Assembly: GCA_002503285.1 (NCBI GenBank)
Contig: DARI01000006.1
Span: forward strand, 1-64,000
Source: Euryarchaeota archaeon UBA557
GTDB lineage: Archaea > Thermoplasmatota > Poseidoniia > Poseidoniales > Thalassarchaeaceae
DNA: 64,000 bases
Reading direction: 5' to 3'
Part shown: one piece after another, positions 26,264 to 35,812 of the stretch
How positions within the stretch are numbered: position 1 is the first letter of the stretch
Layout: the number at the start of each line of letters is the position of its first letter
Made by a program: the position numbers and the translations under genes
Notes under the pieces: generated by a model
Database searches by the model: none
Told to the model about the DNA's origin: nothing
Seen by the model: only the letters and a program-made list of their open reading frames with translations

Positions 26264-27760
26264 TTAAAAACTACTTAATAAGAATGAATAAAATGTAATT
26301 GATATAATTAAAGTCAAATTTAAGCCTGGAATTAACAGATATTCGATATTGCTACGAGAATTTGCCAATACTGCTAATTCACTGCCTCTTTCAAGCCTAG
26401 CTTCATTGGTCGCCCCATCTACTCCAATTACTTCTAAAAGACGATTTTGAACATGTTCGTTGTTGAGGATTTCTGATTCACCTATCTCTATTTGTTCCTT
26501 GTCGTCTCTATTTTTAGGATCTCTTGGTTTCGCGTAACCAATTAGGTAACATGGATCTCCGATTGCCAAACCAAATAAAGTCCATTTATGTTTCAAAATT
26601 CTACCACCATTCCAAGTTCTATGAAACGTACCTTGATATAAATCATAATCAAAAAAATTGTGAGGGCATTCCCATCTCGCGATATATTGTCCTAAATTAT
26701 GTGATTTAAAGGTACCAGGATGGACCAATACGCCACCTGTTCCGTCGTGTAAAACATAAGAGTAGTTTCCAGAATCAGATTCCACTGTGTGCCAAGTTTG
26801 TCTTTTTTCTGTCTTAGTATTGCCATTTTTATCTGTTACGACATGAGTAGTTTCCACCAGTATTTCATAATTCCAATTCCATAATGTTAGATTGTCTACT
26901 GCCCGGGAATAATCTCTGCCGACGTATACAGTGGGAGGTTTTGATTGCCAGTATCTTACTTGGCCGACCAATTCGATGTTTCCCGCCGTCATGGATCGTA
27001 TGTATGAAGTCGGAGTTTCAATAGTATCTGAAATTCTCCTACTTAGAACTATAGAATAAAAAAACCAAATTAAAGATAAAATTAAAGGAGCGAATATTGA
27101 AAAATATTTTATTAAATAAAATTTATATATATTATCATCGGAATCTTCTGTTAATTTCCATTCAATATATTCCAATGATAATCCTTCACTTATTATTAAG
27201 TAAATAATTGGAAATAAATTTACTAATATCATTATAGAAATTATCCCATAGGTGGAAATTTCAGCTGGTTTTGGAGTTCCTATCAAATTGGGATGTTCTA
27301 GTATGGGGCCTGTGTCATCCGGGCCATATTTTCTTTTTTTATCCCAATATTTTTCTCCTGGAGATTTGAATACCCAACCTCTATCATCTGAAGTTGGTTT
27401 GTGAATCCATTCTCGCTTCCAAAAGTCAGTTAATTCGGAGCCTGCTTCTGATCTAATTAAATAATCTCTTGGCTTTGTATTCTGACGAATCTCTTGTAAT
27501 TTTCTTTTTAATTGTGTTGGGGCTACACACAATATCAAAGTACTACCTAAAATTAATATTAATATTGGCATTATTAGTGAATCTATAGTAAATGAGGCCT
27601 GTTCTATATGGATTAGATAATATATGCTAGCATGTAGTATTAATCCAATCATGACTAGTATGATTCCTAAAATCCAAATTAATATATGCCAATTTTTTAA
27701 TGGAATTGTCACATCTAAAAATCCAGCATCCAAAAATATTTCATTTGAATCATTCACCAT
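26264..27760 (-). CDS. Membrane protein with GIDE-like domain, no RING
   Basis: A 498-residue multi-pass protein. Two N-terminal membrane segments, then a central extra segment, a GIDE-type domain (GNIELVGQVRYWQSKPPTVYVGRDY, then WHTVESDSGNYSYVLHDGTGGVLVHPG) and a C-terminal segment (IEYLLIPGLNLTLIISITFYSFLL). GIDE is the domain before the RING in the eukaryotic MUL1 ligase; here no RING cysteines exist. In prokaryotes it neighbours LemA, as here. I use ATG 27760; an upstream ATG at 27841 would overlap the HMA gene by 37 bases. Function unknown. Confidence 0.78.
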   Translation of the reverse strand: MVNDSNEIFLDAGFLDVTIPLKNWHILIWILGIILVMIGLILHASIYYLIHIEQASFTIDSLIMPILILILGSTLILCVAPTQLKRKLQEIRQNTKPRDYLIRSEAGSELTDFWKREWIHKPTSDDRGWVFKSPGEKYWDKKRKYGPDDTGPILEHPNLIGTPKPAEISTYGIISIMILVNLFPIIYLIISEGLSLEYIEWKLTEDSDDNIYKFYLIKYFSIFAPLILSLIWFFYSIVLSRRISDTIETPTSYIRSMTAGNIELVGQVRYWQSKPPTVYVGRDYSRAVDNLTLWNWNYEILVETTHVVTDKNGNTKTEKRQTWHTVESDSGNYSYVLHDGTGGVLVHPGTFKSHNLGQYIARWECPHNFFDYDLYQGTFHRTWNGGRILKHKWTLFGLAIGDPCYLIGYAKPRDPKNRDDKEQIEIGESEILNNEHVQNRLLEVIGVDGATNEARLERGSELAVLANSRSNIEYLLIPGLNLTLIISITFYSFLLSSF

Positions 27761-27804
27761 ATCTGCCTCATAGTATGTGGCATAATTAAGTTTAGTGGAC
27801 AATA

Positions 27805-28473
27805 TTAGTGACAAGATACGCCATATTTTTCTAATCTCCAATAATTATATGGCCAAGGAGTAAGAAATCCAACTATTAGCATCAATGGAATTGCAAAATA
27901 ATTTAATCCTAATTCGCCCTTAGTGAATAATAAATCCGTTATTTCCATAGATATTTCCATGAATAACATGGAAATAAATGACATCCCAAATGCTGTTGAA
28001 AGAGCATTTCTAAAATCCATTTGGCCCTTCATTAGTAGAAGAGTTTCCAATATTACACTGGTAGAAAGACCGTTTATTAATGGAAGTATAGCAAACATAA
28101 TCCAAATCTTACTTCCAATAGTTAGTCCCTCCGTAATTCCAGAATAGGAATAATATGCCAATGTTCCAAATTCTCCTATGGAACAACCAATTAAACACCA
28201 TTTGGTATTGTTTGCAGATTGTTTCCAAGTTGCCATATTTGACCAATCAAAATTGCTATTTGAGATTTTTCCGTCTACAGAATACCCAATTTTTAATATC
28301 TCATTAATCATTACTTCTTTTTCTACTCCTGAATGTGTAATTATTGCAATGCCGCTTTCATGAGAAACATTCGCATCAGAAACTCCATCTAAAAATTCCA
28401 AAGATTCTTTAATTCTGCTTGAACATCCGTCGCAAGTCATTCCTTGAATCGATATGGTAATCGATTCGGTCAT
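27805..28473 (-). CDS. HMA metal-binding domain fused to a DUF4396 membrane protein
   Basis: A 222-residue protein. Residues 1-65 form an HMA domain with GMTCDGC (Cys14 and Cys17), the copper-binding motif of CopZ-like proteins. The rest is a DUF4396 membrane region: WCLIGCSIGE, MDFRNALSTAFGMSFISMLFMEISMEI and TPWPYNYWRLEKYGVSCH. It has four membrane segments. DUF4396 is linked to heavy-metal biology but not described biochemically. It is first in the four-gene minus run and is divergent from ileS. Confidence 0.83.
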   Translation of the reverse strand: MTESITISIQGMTCDGCSSRIKESLEFLDGVSDANVSHESGIAIITHSGVEKEVMINEILKIGYSVDGKISNSNFDWSNMATWKQSANNTKWCLIGCSIGEFGTLAYYSYSGITEGLTIGSKIWIMFAILPLINGLSTSVILETLLLMKGQMDFRNALSTAFGMSFISMLFMEISMEITDLLFTKGELGLNYFAIPLMLIVGFLTPWPYNYWRLEKYGVSCH

Positions 28474-28569
28474 AATTACCCGTACATATGATGGTTATTC
28501 AATGCTACTAAAAACATATATCCAATTAAAAGAGTATGTTCAATACAATGAATTGTTCCGCACCGTTTG

Positions 28570-31500
28570 ATGGTAGTACCTAACTCACCTGGAGAGCTCA
28601 ATCCAGTTGCACTGGAGAATTCCCTGATGCAGACATGGAATGAAGAGAAAACTTTTGAGAAATCAATTGATAATAGAAAGGTGAATACTTCTCCTTTTAC
28701 CTTCCTAGAGGGCCCTCCCACTGCAAACGGTAAGCCAGGAATACACCATGTTTTATCCCGCCTTTACAAAGATATGGTGTGCCGCTGGAAAACGATGGAG
28801 GGCCACATTGTTGAGCGAAAAGGTGGATGGGATACGCATGGCCTACCAGTAGAAATTGAAGTCCAGAAAAAACTTGATTTGATGTCAAACGAGGCAATAG
28901 AAGAGTATGGAATGGAAAAGTTCAATCAAAAATGCAAAGAAAGTGTTTGGGAATATGAAGAAAGCTGGAGAGAGATGACCGAAAGAATGGCTTTTTGGGT
29001 TGATATGGATAATCCATACATTACTCTTCATGATGAATATATAGAATCTGCATGGTGGTCCCTAAAACAAATGCATGACAAAGGATTACTTTTTAGAGGA
29101 CATAAAGTTCTCCCATATTGCCCACAAACTGGGACTAGTTATTCAACCCATGAAGTATCTCAGGGATACAAAGAAGTATCAGAACCTGCAGTTTTCATAA
29201 AATTCAAACTTGTAGGTGAAGATGCATCTATACTTGCTTGGACTACTACGCCATGGACACTTCCTGGAAATGTTGGTTTGGCAGTGGGGCCAGACGTAAC
29301 TTACTGTAGAATTAGAGTTAATGCCAATCCTTCTGACTCGTGGAAAGGTCGAGGCGGCGCTAAGATTGGTGAAGAATTGATATTAGCTAAAGATTTACTT
29401 GGTGATGTTTTAAGGCACCATATGGAAATTATAGAAGAATTTCCAGGATCGGTTTTGGTTGGTAAATCATATTCTCCGATATTTCCAGATGCAATAGAAA
29501 GAGGAGATTCAGATACTGCTTGGACTGTAGTAGGTGCTGATTTCGTGACTACTACGGATGGTACTGGAGTAGTTCATACTGCAGTAATGTATGGTGAGGA
29601 TGATTATAATTTAGGGATGAAAATGGGATTTCCGGCGCAACACACAGTTGGCATGGATGGTAAATTTATATCTGGGACTCATGATATTTTGGATGGACGA
29701 TATGTTAAAGAATGTGATTCAGATATAATTGATTTACTTGAAAAAGAGGATAAATTATATCGTGAACACATATATACACACGATTATCCTCATTGTTGGC
29801 GCACAGATCATCCACTTCTTTACTATGCAATGGATAGTTGGTTTGTTCGTATGACAGCCGTTAAGGGCAAAATAATTCAATATAATTCAGAAGTAGAATG
29901 GGCTCCTGATTGGACTGGTTCAGGGAGAGTTGGAGAATGGTTACGAAATCTCAAAGATTGGGCAATAAGTAGAGAAAGATACTGGGGCACACCCATACCA
30001 GTTTGGATATGTCAAGACTGTGGTCACGAACATTGTATTGGAAGTATAGAAGAAATGAATGATTTGAAGACATCAGAATCTCCTACACCTAAAGAATTAC
30101 ATCGCCCTTTTGTAGACCAAGTCAAATTACATTGCACTGGTCCGAATTGTAATGGTGAGATGATTCGTGAACCCTATGTTATGGATTGCTGGTTTGATTC
30201 GGGATGTGCTTTCTTTGCACAATGGCATTATCCATTTGAAAATGAAGATAAATTTGCAGGTAGTTTTCCAGTGGATTATATTTGTGAAGCTGTTGACCAA
30301 ACTAGAGGTTGGTTTTATTCTTTATTAGCAGTATCTACTGCAGTTTTTGATAGTATTTCATACAAAAGATGTTTATCTCTTGGTCATATTTTAGATAATG
30401 AAGGAAAGAAGATGAGTAAATCAAAAGGCAATGTCGTTAATCCTTGGGATCATTTCAACAAAGAAGGTGCAGATGCAATTAGATGGTATATGGTAACTCA
30501 AAGTGCACCTTGGAATCCTATGAATTTTGACCCAAATGGAGTAAGAGAGACTTATGGTAAAATGTTTTTAACTTTATGGAATGTTCATAGATTTCATTCA
30601 GACTATGCGGCATTAGATGGTTTTGACCCTGAAAATAAAGATGGTTGGATCGAAGTTGATTCAAGAAGCCAATTGGACAGATGGATATTGTCCAAAATTA
30701 GTAGAGTTGCCGAGACTTTTGATGATAATTTTACTACCTGGGAATTTCACAAAGCAGGAAGAGAATTAGAAAGCTTTGTTGTAAATGATTTATCTAACTG
30801 GTATGTAAGAAGATCTAGAAGGCGATTATGGGACGAAGTTGATAGTAATGACAAACGTGCATGTCAACATACTTTGCATGAGGTTTTAACAGTAGTTTCA
30901 AGATTAATGGCTCCAATTTCTCCATTTATGGCAGATAGAATTCATCGTGACTTAAATGGATTTTCTGTTCATTTAGCAGATTGGCCCCTTGGCTCCGAAT
31001 TAGTTGAGCGAAATTTACCTCCGCAAGATTATGCACTTGAGCAGCAGATGAAATTAGTCAGAGATATGGCTGAAGCAGGTCGGCGCATAAGAGTCGATTC
31101 TGAGCGAAGACAGAGACTACCTTGCCGTAATGGATGGATAATTGGAGGTCCAGACATATCTGAATTTCATGATATCCTATCTGAAGAATTGAATGTTCAG
31201 AATTTAACTACTGAGAGTGATTTAGATAAGTTTCAAAAAGTGGTTTTACTACCAAATAGAAAAGTCTTAGGATCAAAATGTAGATCGGATTTACCTGCAG
31301 TTTTGAGAGAGTTAGAATTAGTCGAACCGGATTCATTTTTATTAGAAATTCAAGCCGGTATCGCTGCATTAGCCGGATACGACATATCTATGGAAGATAT
31401 TACAATAAAACGGGTAGAAAGAGATGATTATTCTGCTTCTACACTTTCAAATACGGATATAGGAGATGTTACGTTAATTCTAGATATGCATACTGATTCA

Positions 31501-31758
31501 AACTTACTTTCTAAAGGATTGGCAAGAGATATTATTAGAAGGATTCAATCAAAGAGAAAGGATATGAATTTAGATGTTGAAGCAATGATAGAATTGGATG
31601 TATGGATTCAAGGACTTGAATTAAATGCTGAAGATTGGACCCATATTCTGACTGAGACCAGAGCAGGTACATCATCCCTAAATAAGGGAGAAATACCTAT
31701 TGATTCTGATAAATTTAGTGTAGATGGCGTAAATATTTTCTTTAACACAACTTCATAA
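28570..31758 (+). CDS. ileS: Isoleucyl-tRNA synthetase
   Basis: Charges tRNA-Ile. The 1062-residue protein has the class I signatures: GPPTANGKPGIHH (HIGH site), KKMSKSKGN (KMSKS loop), the CP1 editing domain (LAWTTTPWTLPGN, DGTGVVHTAVMYGEDDYNL), GLPVEIEVQ, and cysteine-rich zinc sites (CQDCGHEHC and CTGPNCNG). The HIGH form GPPTANG...IHH is that of the eukaryotic-like/type 2 IleRS. Start is ATG 28570 just after an in-frame TTG. It ends with an acidic C-terminal domain. Divergent from the HMA-DUF4396 gene. Confidence 0.97.
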   Translation: MVVPNSPGELNPVALENSLMQTWNEEKTFEKSIDNRKVNTSPFTFLEGPPTANGKPGIHHVLSRLYKDMVCRWKTMEGHIVERKGGWDTHGLPVEIEVQKKLDLMSNEAIEEYGMEKFNQKCKESVWEYEESWREMTERMAFWVDMDNPYITLHDEYIESAWWSLKQMHDKGLLFRGHKVLPYCPQTGTSYSTHEVSQGYKEVSEPAVFIKFKLVGEDASILAWTTTPWTLPGNVGLAVGPDVTYCRIRVNANPSDSWKGRGGAKIGEELILAKDLLGDVLRHHMEIIEEFPGSVLVGKSYSPIFPDAIERGDSDTAWTVVGADFVTTTDGTGVVHTAVMYGEDDYNLGMKMGFPAQHTVGMDGKFISGTHDILDGRYVKECDSDIIDLLEKEDKLYREHIYTHDYPHCWRTDHPLLYYAMDSWFVRMTAVKGKIIQYNSEVEWAPDWTGSGRVGEWLRNLKDWAISRERYWGTPIPVWICQDCGHEHCIGSIEEMNDLKTSESPTPKELHRPFVDQVKLHCTGPNCNGEMIREPYVMDCWFDSGCAFFAQWHYPFENEDKFAGSFPVDYICEAVDQTRGWFYSLLAVSTAVFDSISYKRCLSLGHILDNEGKKMSKSKGNVVNPWDHFNKEGADAIRWYMVTQSAPWNPMNFDPNGVRETYGKMFLTLWNVHRFHSDYAALDGFDPENKDGWIEVDSRSQLDRWILSKISRVAETFDDNFTTWEFHKAGRELESFVVNDLSNWYVRRSRRRLWDEVDSNDKRACQHTLHEVLTVVSRLMAPISPFMADRIHRDLNGFSVHLADWPLGSELVERNLPPQDYALEQQMKLVRDMAEAGRRIRVDSERRQRLPCRNGWIIGGPDISEFHDILSEELNVQNLTTESDLDKFQKVVLLPNRKVLGSKCRSDLPAVLRELELVEPDSFLLEIQAGIAALAGYDISMEDITIKRVERDDYSASTLSNTDIGDVTLILDMHTDSNLLSKGLARDIIRRIQSKRKDMNLDVEAMIELDVWIQGLELNAEDWTHILTETRAGTSSLNKGEIPIDSDKFSVDGVNIFFNTTS

Positions 31759-31780
31759 TACCTGACTTACCCCCAAGGAC

Positions 31781-32152
31781 GTGAAACAATCAGTGATTAG
31801 GCTTTATGGAATATATCATGCAGATGGGGGCATAATTGGTGAATTATCATATGTGATTGGTAAATTTAGAGGAACCGCTCATTGCTCTTTATGTGACATA
31901 ACACATAACAAAATATCAGCAAAGAAAGAGTGGAAAGAATTGGTAAATAACCTGGGAGCCCCTATAGAACTTCTTCATTTAAATGAAAGAAGTAATGAAT
32001 TAATGGAAGTTTCAGATAATAAAACTCCATGTATAGTATCCAAAGTTAATAATAAGTTAGAAATTATAATTACCTCAGAAGAATTAGATATATGTAAAAA
32101 ATCCGTAGATAAATTTAAAGAAATACTTAATGATAAGTTATTAAAAATATAG
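31781..32152 (+). CDS. Small conserved protein with CxLCDITH motif
   Basis: The 123-residue protein is read from GTG 31781, after AAGGA. It has HADGGIIGELSYVIGKFRGTAHCSLCDITHNK near its N-terminus, with a Cys-Ser-Leu-Cys pair and a His (HCxLCDITH) that look like a metal or redox site. The remaining residues show an alpha/beta pattern ending in a helical tail. I recall similar unnamed proteins in several bacteria, but I cannot name a family. It follows ileS by 22 bases. Function unknown. Confidence 0.7.
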   Translation: MKQSVIRLYGIYHADGGIIGELSYVIGKFRGTAHCSLCDITHNKISAKKEWKELVNNLGAPIELLHLNERSNELMEVSDNKTPCIVSKVNNKLEIIITSEELDICKKSVDKFKEILNDKLLKI

Positions 32153-32309
32153 TTTATTAATAATTATTCTATAATGTGATTCCAAAGCCTGCTAATAATA
32201 AAAACACTAAAACGATACCCAATATTACTAATATGGAGGGCCATTATTCATAATTAAAGCAATAATGGATAATTATTTAGTTATTTCGTCAATGGACTTA
32301 TTATAACAT

Positions 32310-33140
32310 TTAGATCAATTCACTGCAGTACTTACAGAATTTTGCATCATGATCGTGTCCTTCTTTAGAACATGATGGGCATACCTGAGTACTTACTGGG
32401 CCAATTTTTGCTAGTTCAGTAGAAATTATTCCTGTTGGAACGATAATTAGGCTATATCCCATAATCATAATAAATATTGCCAATATTTTTCCCAGAGGTG
32501 TGGAAGGGACAGTGTCGCCGTATCCAGTACTAGTTATTGTCGTTATAGACCAATAGACACTTTGTGGGATTGATGTGAATCCATTTTGAGGACCTTCGAG
32601 TAAATACATACCTGCACCACTTATGAAACATAATACTAAGACAGTAGATAGGAATACAATTATTCTAGATTTGGATTGAGTAATCGCCTTAGTAAGTACA
32701 AATGATTCATCCAAATACCTACTAAGTTTGAAAACTCTAAAGATGCGAAGAAGTCTTAAAGCCCTAATAGTAAGTAAACTTTGGAAACCCACTATTCCAG
32801 TTAATAGCGCTAAATAAGTAGGAAGTATGGCAACTAAATCAACTATCCCAAAAAAAGATTTGACATATTTTACTGGTTTTTTAACGGAAATTAATCTAAG
32901 GACATATTCAATAGTAAATAATATTGTAAAAATCCACTCTGTCACTACTAACTGGCTATGATACTTGGAATCTACAGAATCAATGCTTTCTAATGAAACT
33001 GCAATTACTGATAATAAAATAGAAATTAAGAGCGCAATATCAAAATATTTTCCGTAAGTTGTATCTGCCTCAAATATAGTTTCATGGATTTTTTCTCTAA
33101 ATGAGTTAGGTGGACGGATGGCATAATCATCTACATCCAT
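32310..33140 (-). CDS. Voltage-gated potassium channel with C-terminal zinc ribbon
   Basis: A 276-residue channel subunit. Six membrane segments are visible: S4 (LLTIRALRLLRIFRVFKLSRY, Arg126, 129, 132, 135), and the pore with filter TSTGYGD (204-209) between two segments. A C-terminal tail (254-276) has two Cys pairs, CPSCxxxx...CKYC, resembling a zinc ribbon. This arrangement matches small archaeal and bacterial Kv-like channels. The zinc ribbon may be regulatory. The tail lies in the cytoplasm by topology. An intergenic gap of 157 bases with a hydrophobic minus-strand frame precedes it. Confidence 0.9.
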   Translation of the reverse strand: MDVDDYAIRPPNSFREKIHETIFEADTTYGKYFDIALLISILLSVIAVSLESIDSVDSKYHSQLVVTEWIFTILFTIEYVLRLISVKKPVKYVKSFFGIVDLVAILPTYLALLTGIVGFQSLLTIRALRLLRIFRVFKLSRYLDESFVLTKAITQSKSRIIVFLSTVLVLCFISGAGMYLLEGPQNGFTSIPQSVYWSITTITSTGYGDTVPSTPLGKILAIFIMIMGYSLIIVPTGIISTELAKIGPVSTQVCPSCSKEGHDHDAKFCKYCSELI

Positions 33141-33181
33141 ATTAACGCTAGATAGGAGGTGGTCAAGTATTTTGCTGGCAT

Positions 33182-34615
33182 TTATGTAGAGATACCATAA
33201 ATCTCTGGCAATAATAACTCCACTCCAAATAAAGGATCTGGATCTGTTGAATCATGATATGCAATAAATGAGCCCCCGTCTGGTAAAATTCCCATACTTG
33301 CAAAATCAAACCTGATGTCGGCACCAGCTCCAGAAGTAGAATCTAAGTCACCTTGTCCAAGATAAGTTTTAGAATCAGGAATTAGGCTGTCTGAGAAATC
33401 CCTTACGTGCCATGCAATATCTACATCTGGTCCTGAAGCGCTTTGATATCTAACGTTAAGAACAAATAAATCATGCACCCCATTAGAGTGGAATTCCCAC
33501 TCCTCTATTTCTGTTGCGAAACCAGACAATTCATAGGTATTGTTACTCCAAGATTCTCCCCCATCCCACGACATAAGATGAGTTATTTCCGTACCTTCTG
33601 CTATAACGCAATGCAATGCAGATGAAGAGTCTATAGCGCAATATTCAGATGGTAATGTAGAGCCATTTAATGAAGTGGCCGACCACCAATTTAACGAGGT
33701 GTCCAAGAAGGCATCTGTACCATCAATAAAATAATTTGGAAAATACAATCCTCCTGAAGGGACTGGAAATGCACGCATTTCTTTATGTGGTTTAGTGAAG
33801 TCCCACTCTGGACCCAAAGAAGAAGCCGTTAAATCTACTTCAATAGATGCTAGACTGCCATCTCTGTCAGGGAAATTGATATAATCATAATTTAATCCAT
33901 CTGTAGATATTTGGCCTCCTATATTTTGTACTTGATGCCAAAAATTTGATATCACAATAGTAGCATAATCACCATTTCCATATATTCCTCCATTAATTGG
34001 CCCTATTACTTCTACCTGCCAAGATCGATCATAAAATGGTTCAGGAGTTCTATTGAAGCACCAACTCCATTCCTCATCATCCGCATCATACAAAAATGCA
34101 TAAAATTGATCCGCTCCACTGAGACTGGGATAGGGGAACCAGCCCATTGAAATCAAATCGCCATTAGTTGCTTGAACAATACTACCTTCTCCGAGACCTT
34201 CTTGCCCAGGGACCGTAGGTTTAGGCTCTAAGCAACCTAGTTGAGAAAATATTTCTGGAATATATTCTTGCCATGTATGCCCTCTATCTTCGGACCAGGT
34301 GGGATATTCTCCTCCAAAGTTAACTATCCAACCTTCTTTGGTTCCAGCCAAATAATGTTCACAACAATTTCCTCCCTCTTCATTTCCAAAAACTGCCCAT
34401 GAAGCATTTCCCCATGTTTGATTATCATATGGATTTCCCACTATAAATTCCCTAGAATCTTCAAAATTTTCTGGATTTTCAATATAAAACAACCCGGAAT
34501 CCCAATCTATAATTTCATTTTCAACAATTTCACTATCTCCAAAACACCCTGCAAAAACTGTGCCTGAAACTATTAAAATGCAGAAGAAATTAACCACTCT
34601 GCTGGCTCTAGCCAT
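33182..34615 (-). CDS. Secreted lipoprotein with BNR/Asp-box beta-propeller
   Basis: A 477-residue exported protein. It begins with a lipoprotein signal (VVNFFCILIVSGTVFAGC; Cys is the likely lipid site). The rest is a beta-rich domain with at least two Asp-box (BNR) motifs: SEDRGHTW and WDGGESWS, as in sialidase propellers. No catalytic residues of sialidase can be confirmed. I use ATG 34615 because the TATA-like GTATATC lies about 25 bases before it, inside the longer frame that starts at 34654. It may bind or degrade polysaccharide, or only scaffold. Confidence 0.75.
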   Translation of the reverse strand: MARASRVVNFFCILIVSGTVFAGCFGDSEIVENEIIDWDSGLFYIENPENFEDSREFIVGNPYDNQTWGNASWAVFGNEEGGNCCEHYLAGTKEGWIVNFGGEYPTWSEDRGHTWQEYIPEIFSQLGCLEPKPTVPGQEGLGEGSIVQATNGDLISMGWFPYPSLSGADQFYAFLYDADDEEWSWCFNRTPEPFYDRSWQVEVIGPINGGIYGNGDYATIVISNFWHQVQNIGGQISTDGLNYDYINFPDRDGSLASIEVDLTASSLGPEWDFTKPHKEMRAFPVPSGGLYFPNYFIDGTDAFLDTSLNWWSATSLNGSTLPSEYCAIDSSSALHCVIAEGTEITHLMSWDGGESWSNNTYELSGFATEIEEWEFHSNGVHDLFVLNVRYQSASGPDVDIAWHVRDFSDSLIPDSKTYLGQGDLDSTSGAGADIRFDFASMGILPDGGSFIAYHDSTDPDPLFGVELLLPEIYGIST

Positions 34616-34637
34616 AATAGGACGTAGCGGGGGGTCG

Positions 34638-34642
34638 TATAT
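34638..34642 (-). promoter_or_regulatory. TATA-like box for the BNR lipoprotein gene
   Basis: GATATACG on the minus strand is centred about 25 bases before ATG 34615. The position supports that ATG and a leaderless transcript. Confidence 0.5.
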
Positions 34643-34890
34643 CCCACTTATCATCTGTATTTACAAATATAGTTTGAATTTTATAAATTATTTAATTGTA
34701 AAATTTAATCATTTCAGTTTAGAAGATTTGCCCTCATATATCTCCACATTGTTACTTTAGTATTTTCTATATTGATATTTAGTTCCCATTGTATTATCTC
34801 ATAGTATTATTATATCAACATAGGTCATTAACATCTACACTTGCATATAGTTAATTATTTATATTTTATGGCATTTAAATGGAAAAAATA

Positions 34891-35748
34891 CTAAGGTTGA
34901 TGCAATAAATCATTTCCTATTTCATGTACAATATCAAATGGTAATTGAATAGAAGTAGTTGCTCCGAATTCCACATGTAAATTAAGTTCAATTCTTTCTC
35001 CTACTTCAGGAACGCATTGTATAAAATCTAATTCTGTATGCACGGCCATATCACCAGTAATAAGTTCAGTTGGTAAAATATCAAAATCTTGTCCAAATGT
35101 GTTTAAACCGTCAGAAAGTCTTGATCCAGAGAGTGTTATTGTGTTAAAATCGAATCCGAAACTACCATCCTCCTGATTGCATGCCACGGACCAACCTATA
35201 TCTCCTGCTTGAATAGGAGGAGATCCTGCGGCTAATTCGATAATAAGTAATAATCCAAATCCTTTTATTTTCATAGAAGAAAGTTGGTCATTTTCTAACC
35301 CTACAGCCTGTAAATCACCTAAATCATAATTTCCTTCGCCCACTTCTGCCTCCCACGCACCATCGAAATTTTCACCTTCGAACATACTTGCTGCACAACC
35401 TTCTTCGATCCTTATGGATGATGCATCATTGTCAACTGCTCCAGCGGCTATGAAATCCTCTACCAAAAAATCTCCAACTCCAAACGTTGCACTCCAACCA
35501 CCGAATCCAGCATGTTGAAATAATACTACATTGCAATTCCCGCCTACGCTCCTTATGTATGCACCAGTTAATTTTACTCTCTTTGATACTTCATATTGAA
35601 CATCATTAGATGTTGAATCTCCATCTTCTTTTAATTTTTCAGCCATCTCCATAATTACTGAACTAGAGATTGCAGCAACTAGAATCAATGCAATGAAAAT
35701 TATCATCGCCCCTATTCCTATTGAACCGGAGGCGGAATTTTTGTCCAT
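34891..35748 (-). CDS. Archaellin/type IV pilin-like protein with an inserted beta/gamma-crystallin domain
   Basis: A 285-residue protein. The N-terminus is a class III (type IV pilin/archaellin) signal: MDKNSASG then SIGIGAMIIFIALILVAAISSSVI, with Gly as the likely -1 residue. Next comes a beta/gamma-crystallin domain (about residues 73-163): VVLFQHAGFGGWSATF, then DNDASS, then SMFEGENFDGAWEAEV and NDQLSS, both the (N/D)(N/D)xx(S/T)S calcium clamps. The C-terminal third (GSRLSDGL..., VEFGATTSIQLPFDI) is archaellin-like. A calcium-responsive surface filament is a reasonable inference. I use Met3 (ATG 35748): GGAG sits 7 bases before it; ATG 35754 is too close to the ribosome-binding site. Confidence 0.82.
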   Translation of the reverse strand: MDKNSASGSIGIGAMIIFIALILVAAISSSVIMEMAEKLKEDGDSTSNDVQYEVSKRVKLTGAYIRSVGGNCNVVLFQHAGFGGWSATFGVGDFLVEDFIAAGAVDNDASSIRIEEGCAASMFEGENFDGAWEAEVGEGNYDLGDLQAVGLENDQLSSMKIKGFGLLLIIELAAGSPPIQAGDIGWSVACNQEDGSFGFDFNTITLSGSRLSDGLNTFGQDFDILPTELITGDMAVHTELDFIQCVPEVGERIELNLHVEFGATTSIQLPFDIVHEIGNDLLHQP

Positions 35749-35812
35749 TCGCATATCTCCTATGTATCTCTTGTGTATTATGTTATGTTTATTTTTGAAT
35801 AAGTAACAAGAA

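Noticed and set aside
32163..32250. Minus-strand hydrophobic frame of about 24 codons (ILVILGIVLVFLLLAGFGITL) between the CxLCDITH gene and the K+ channel
   Set aside because: It looks like a membrane helix but has no ATG, GTG or convincing start; a TAA lies just upstream. It could be a relic, so I do not call a gene.
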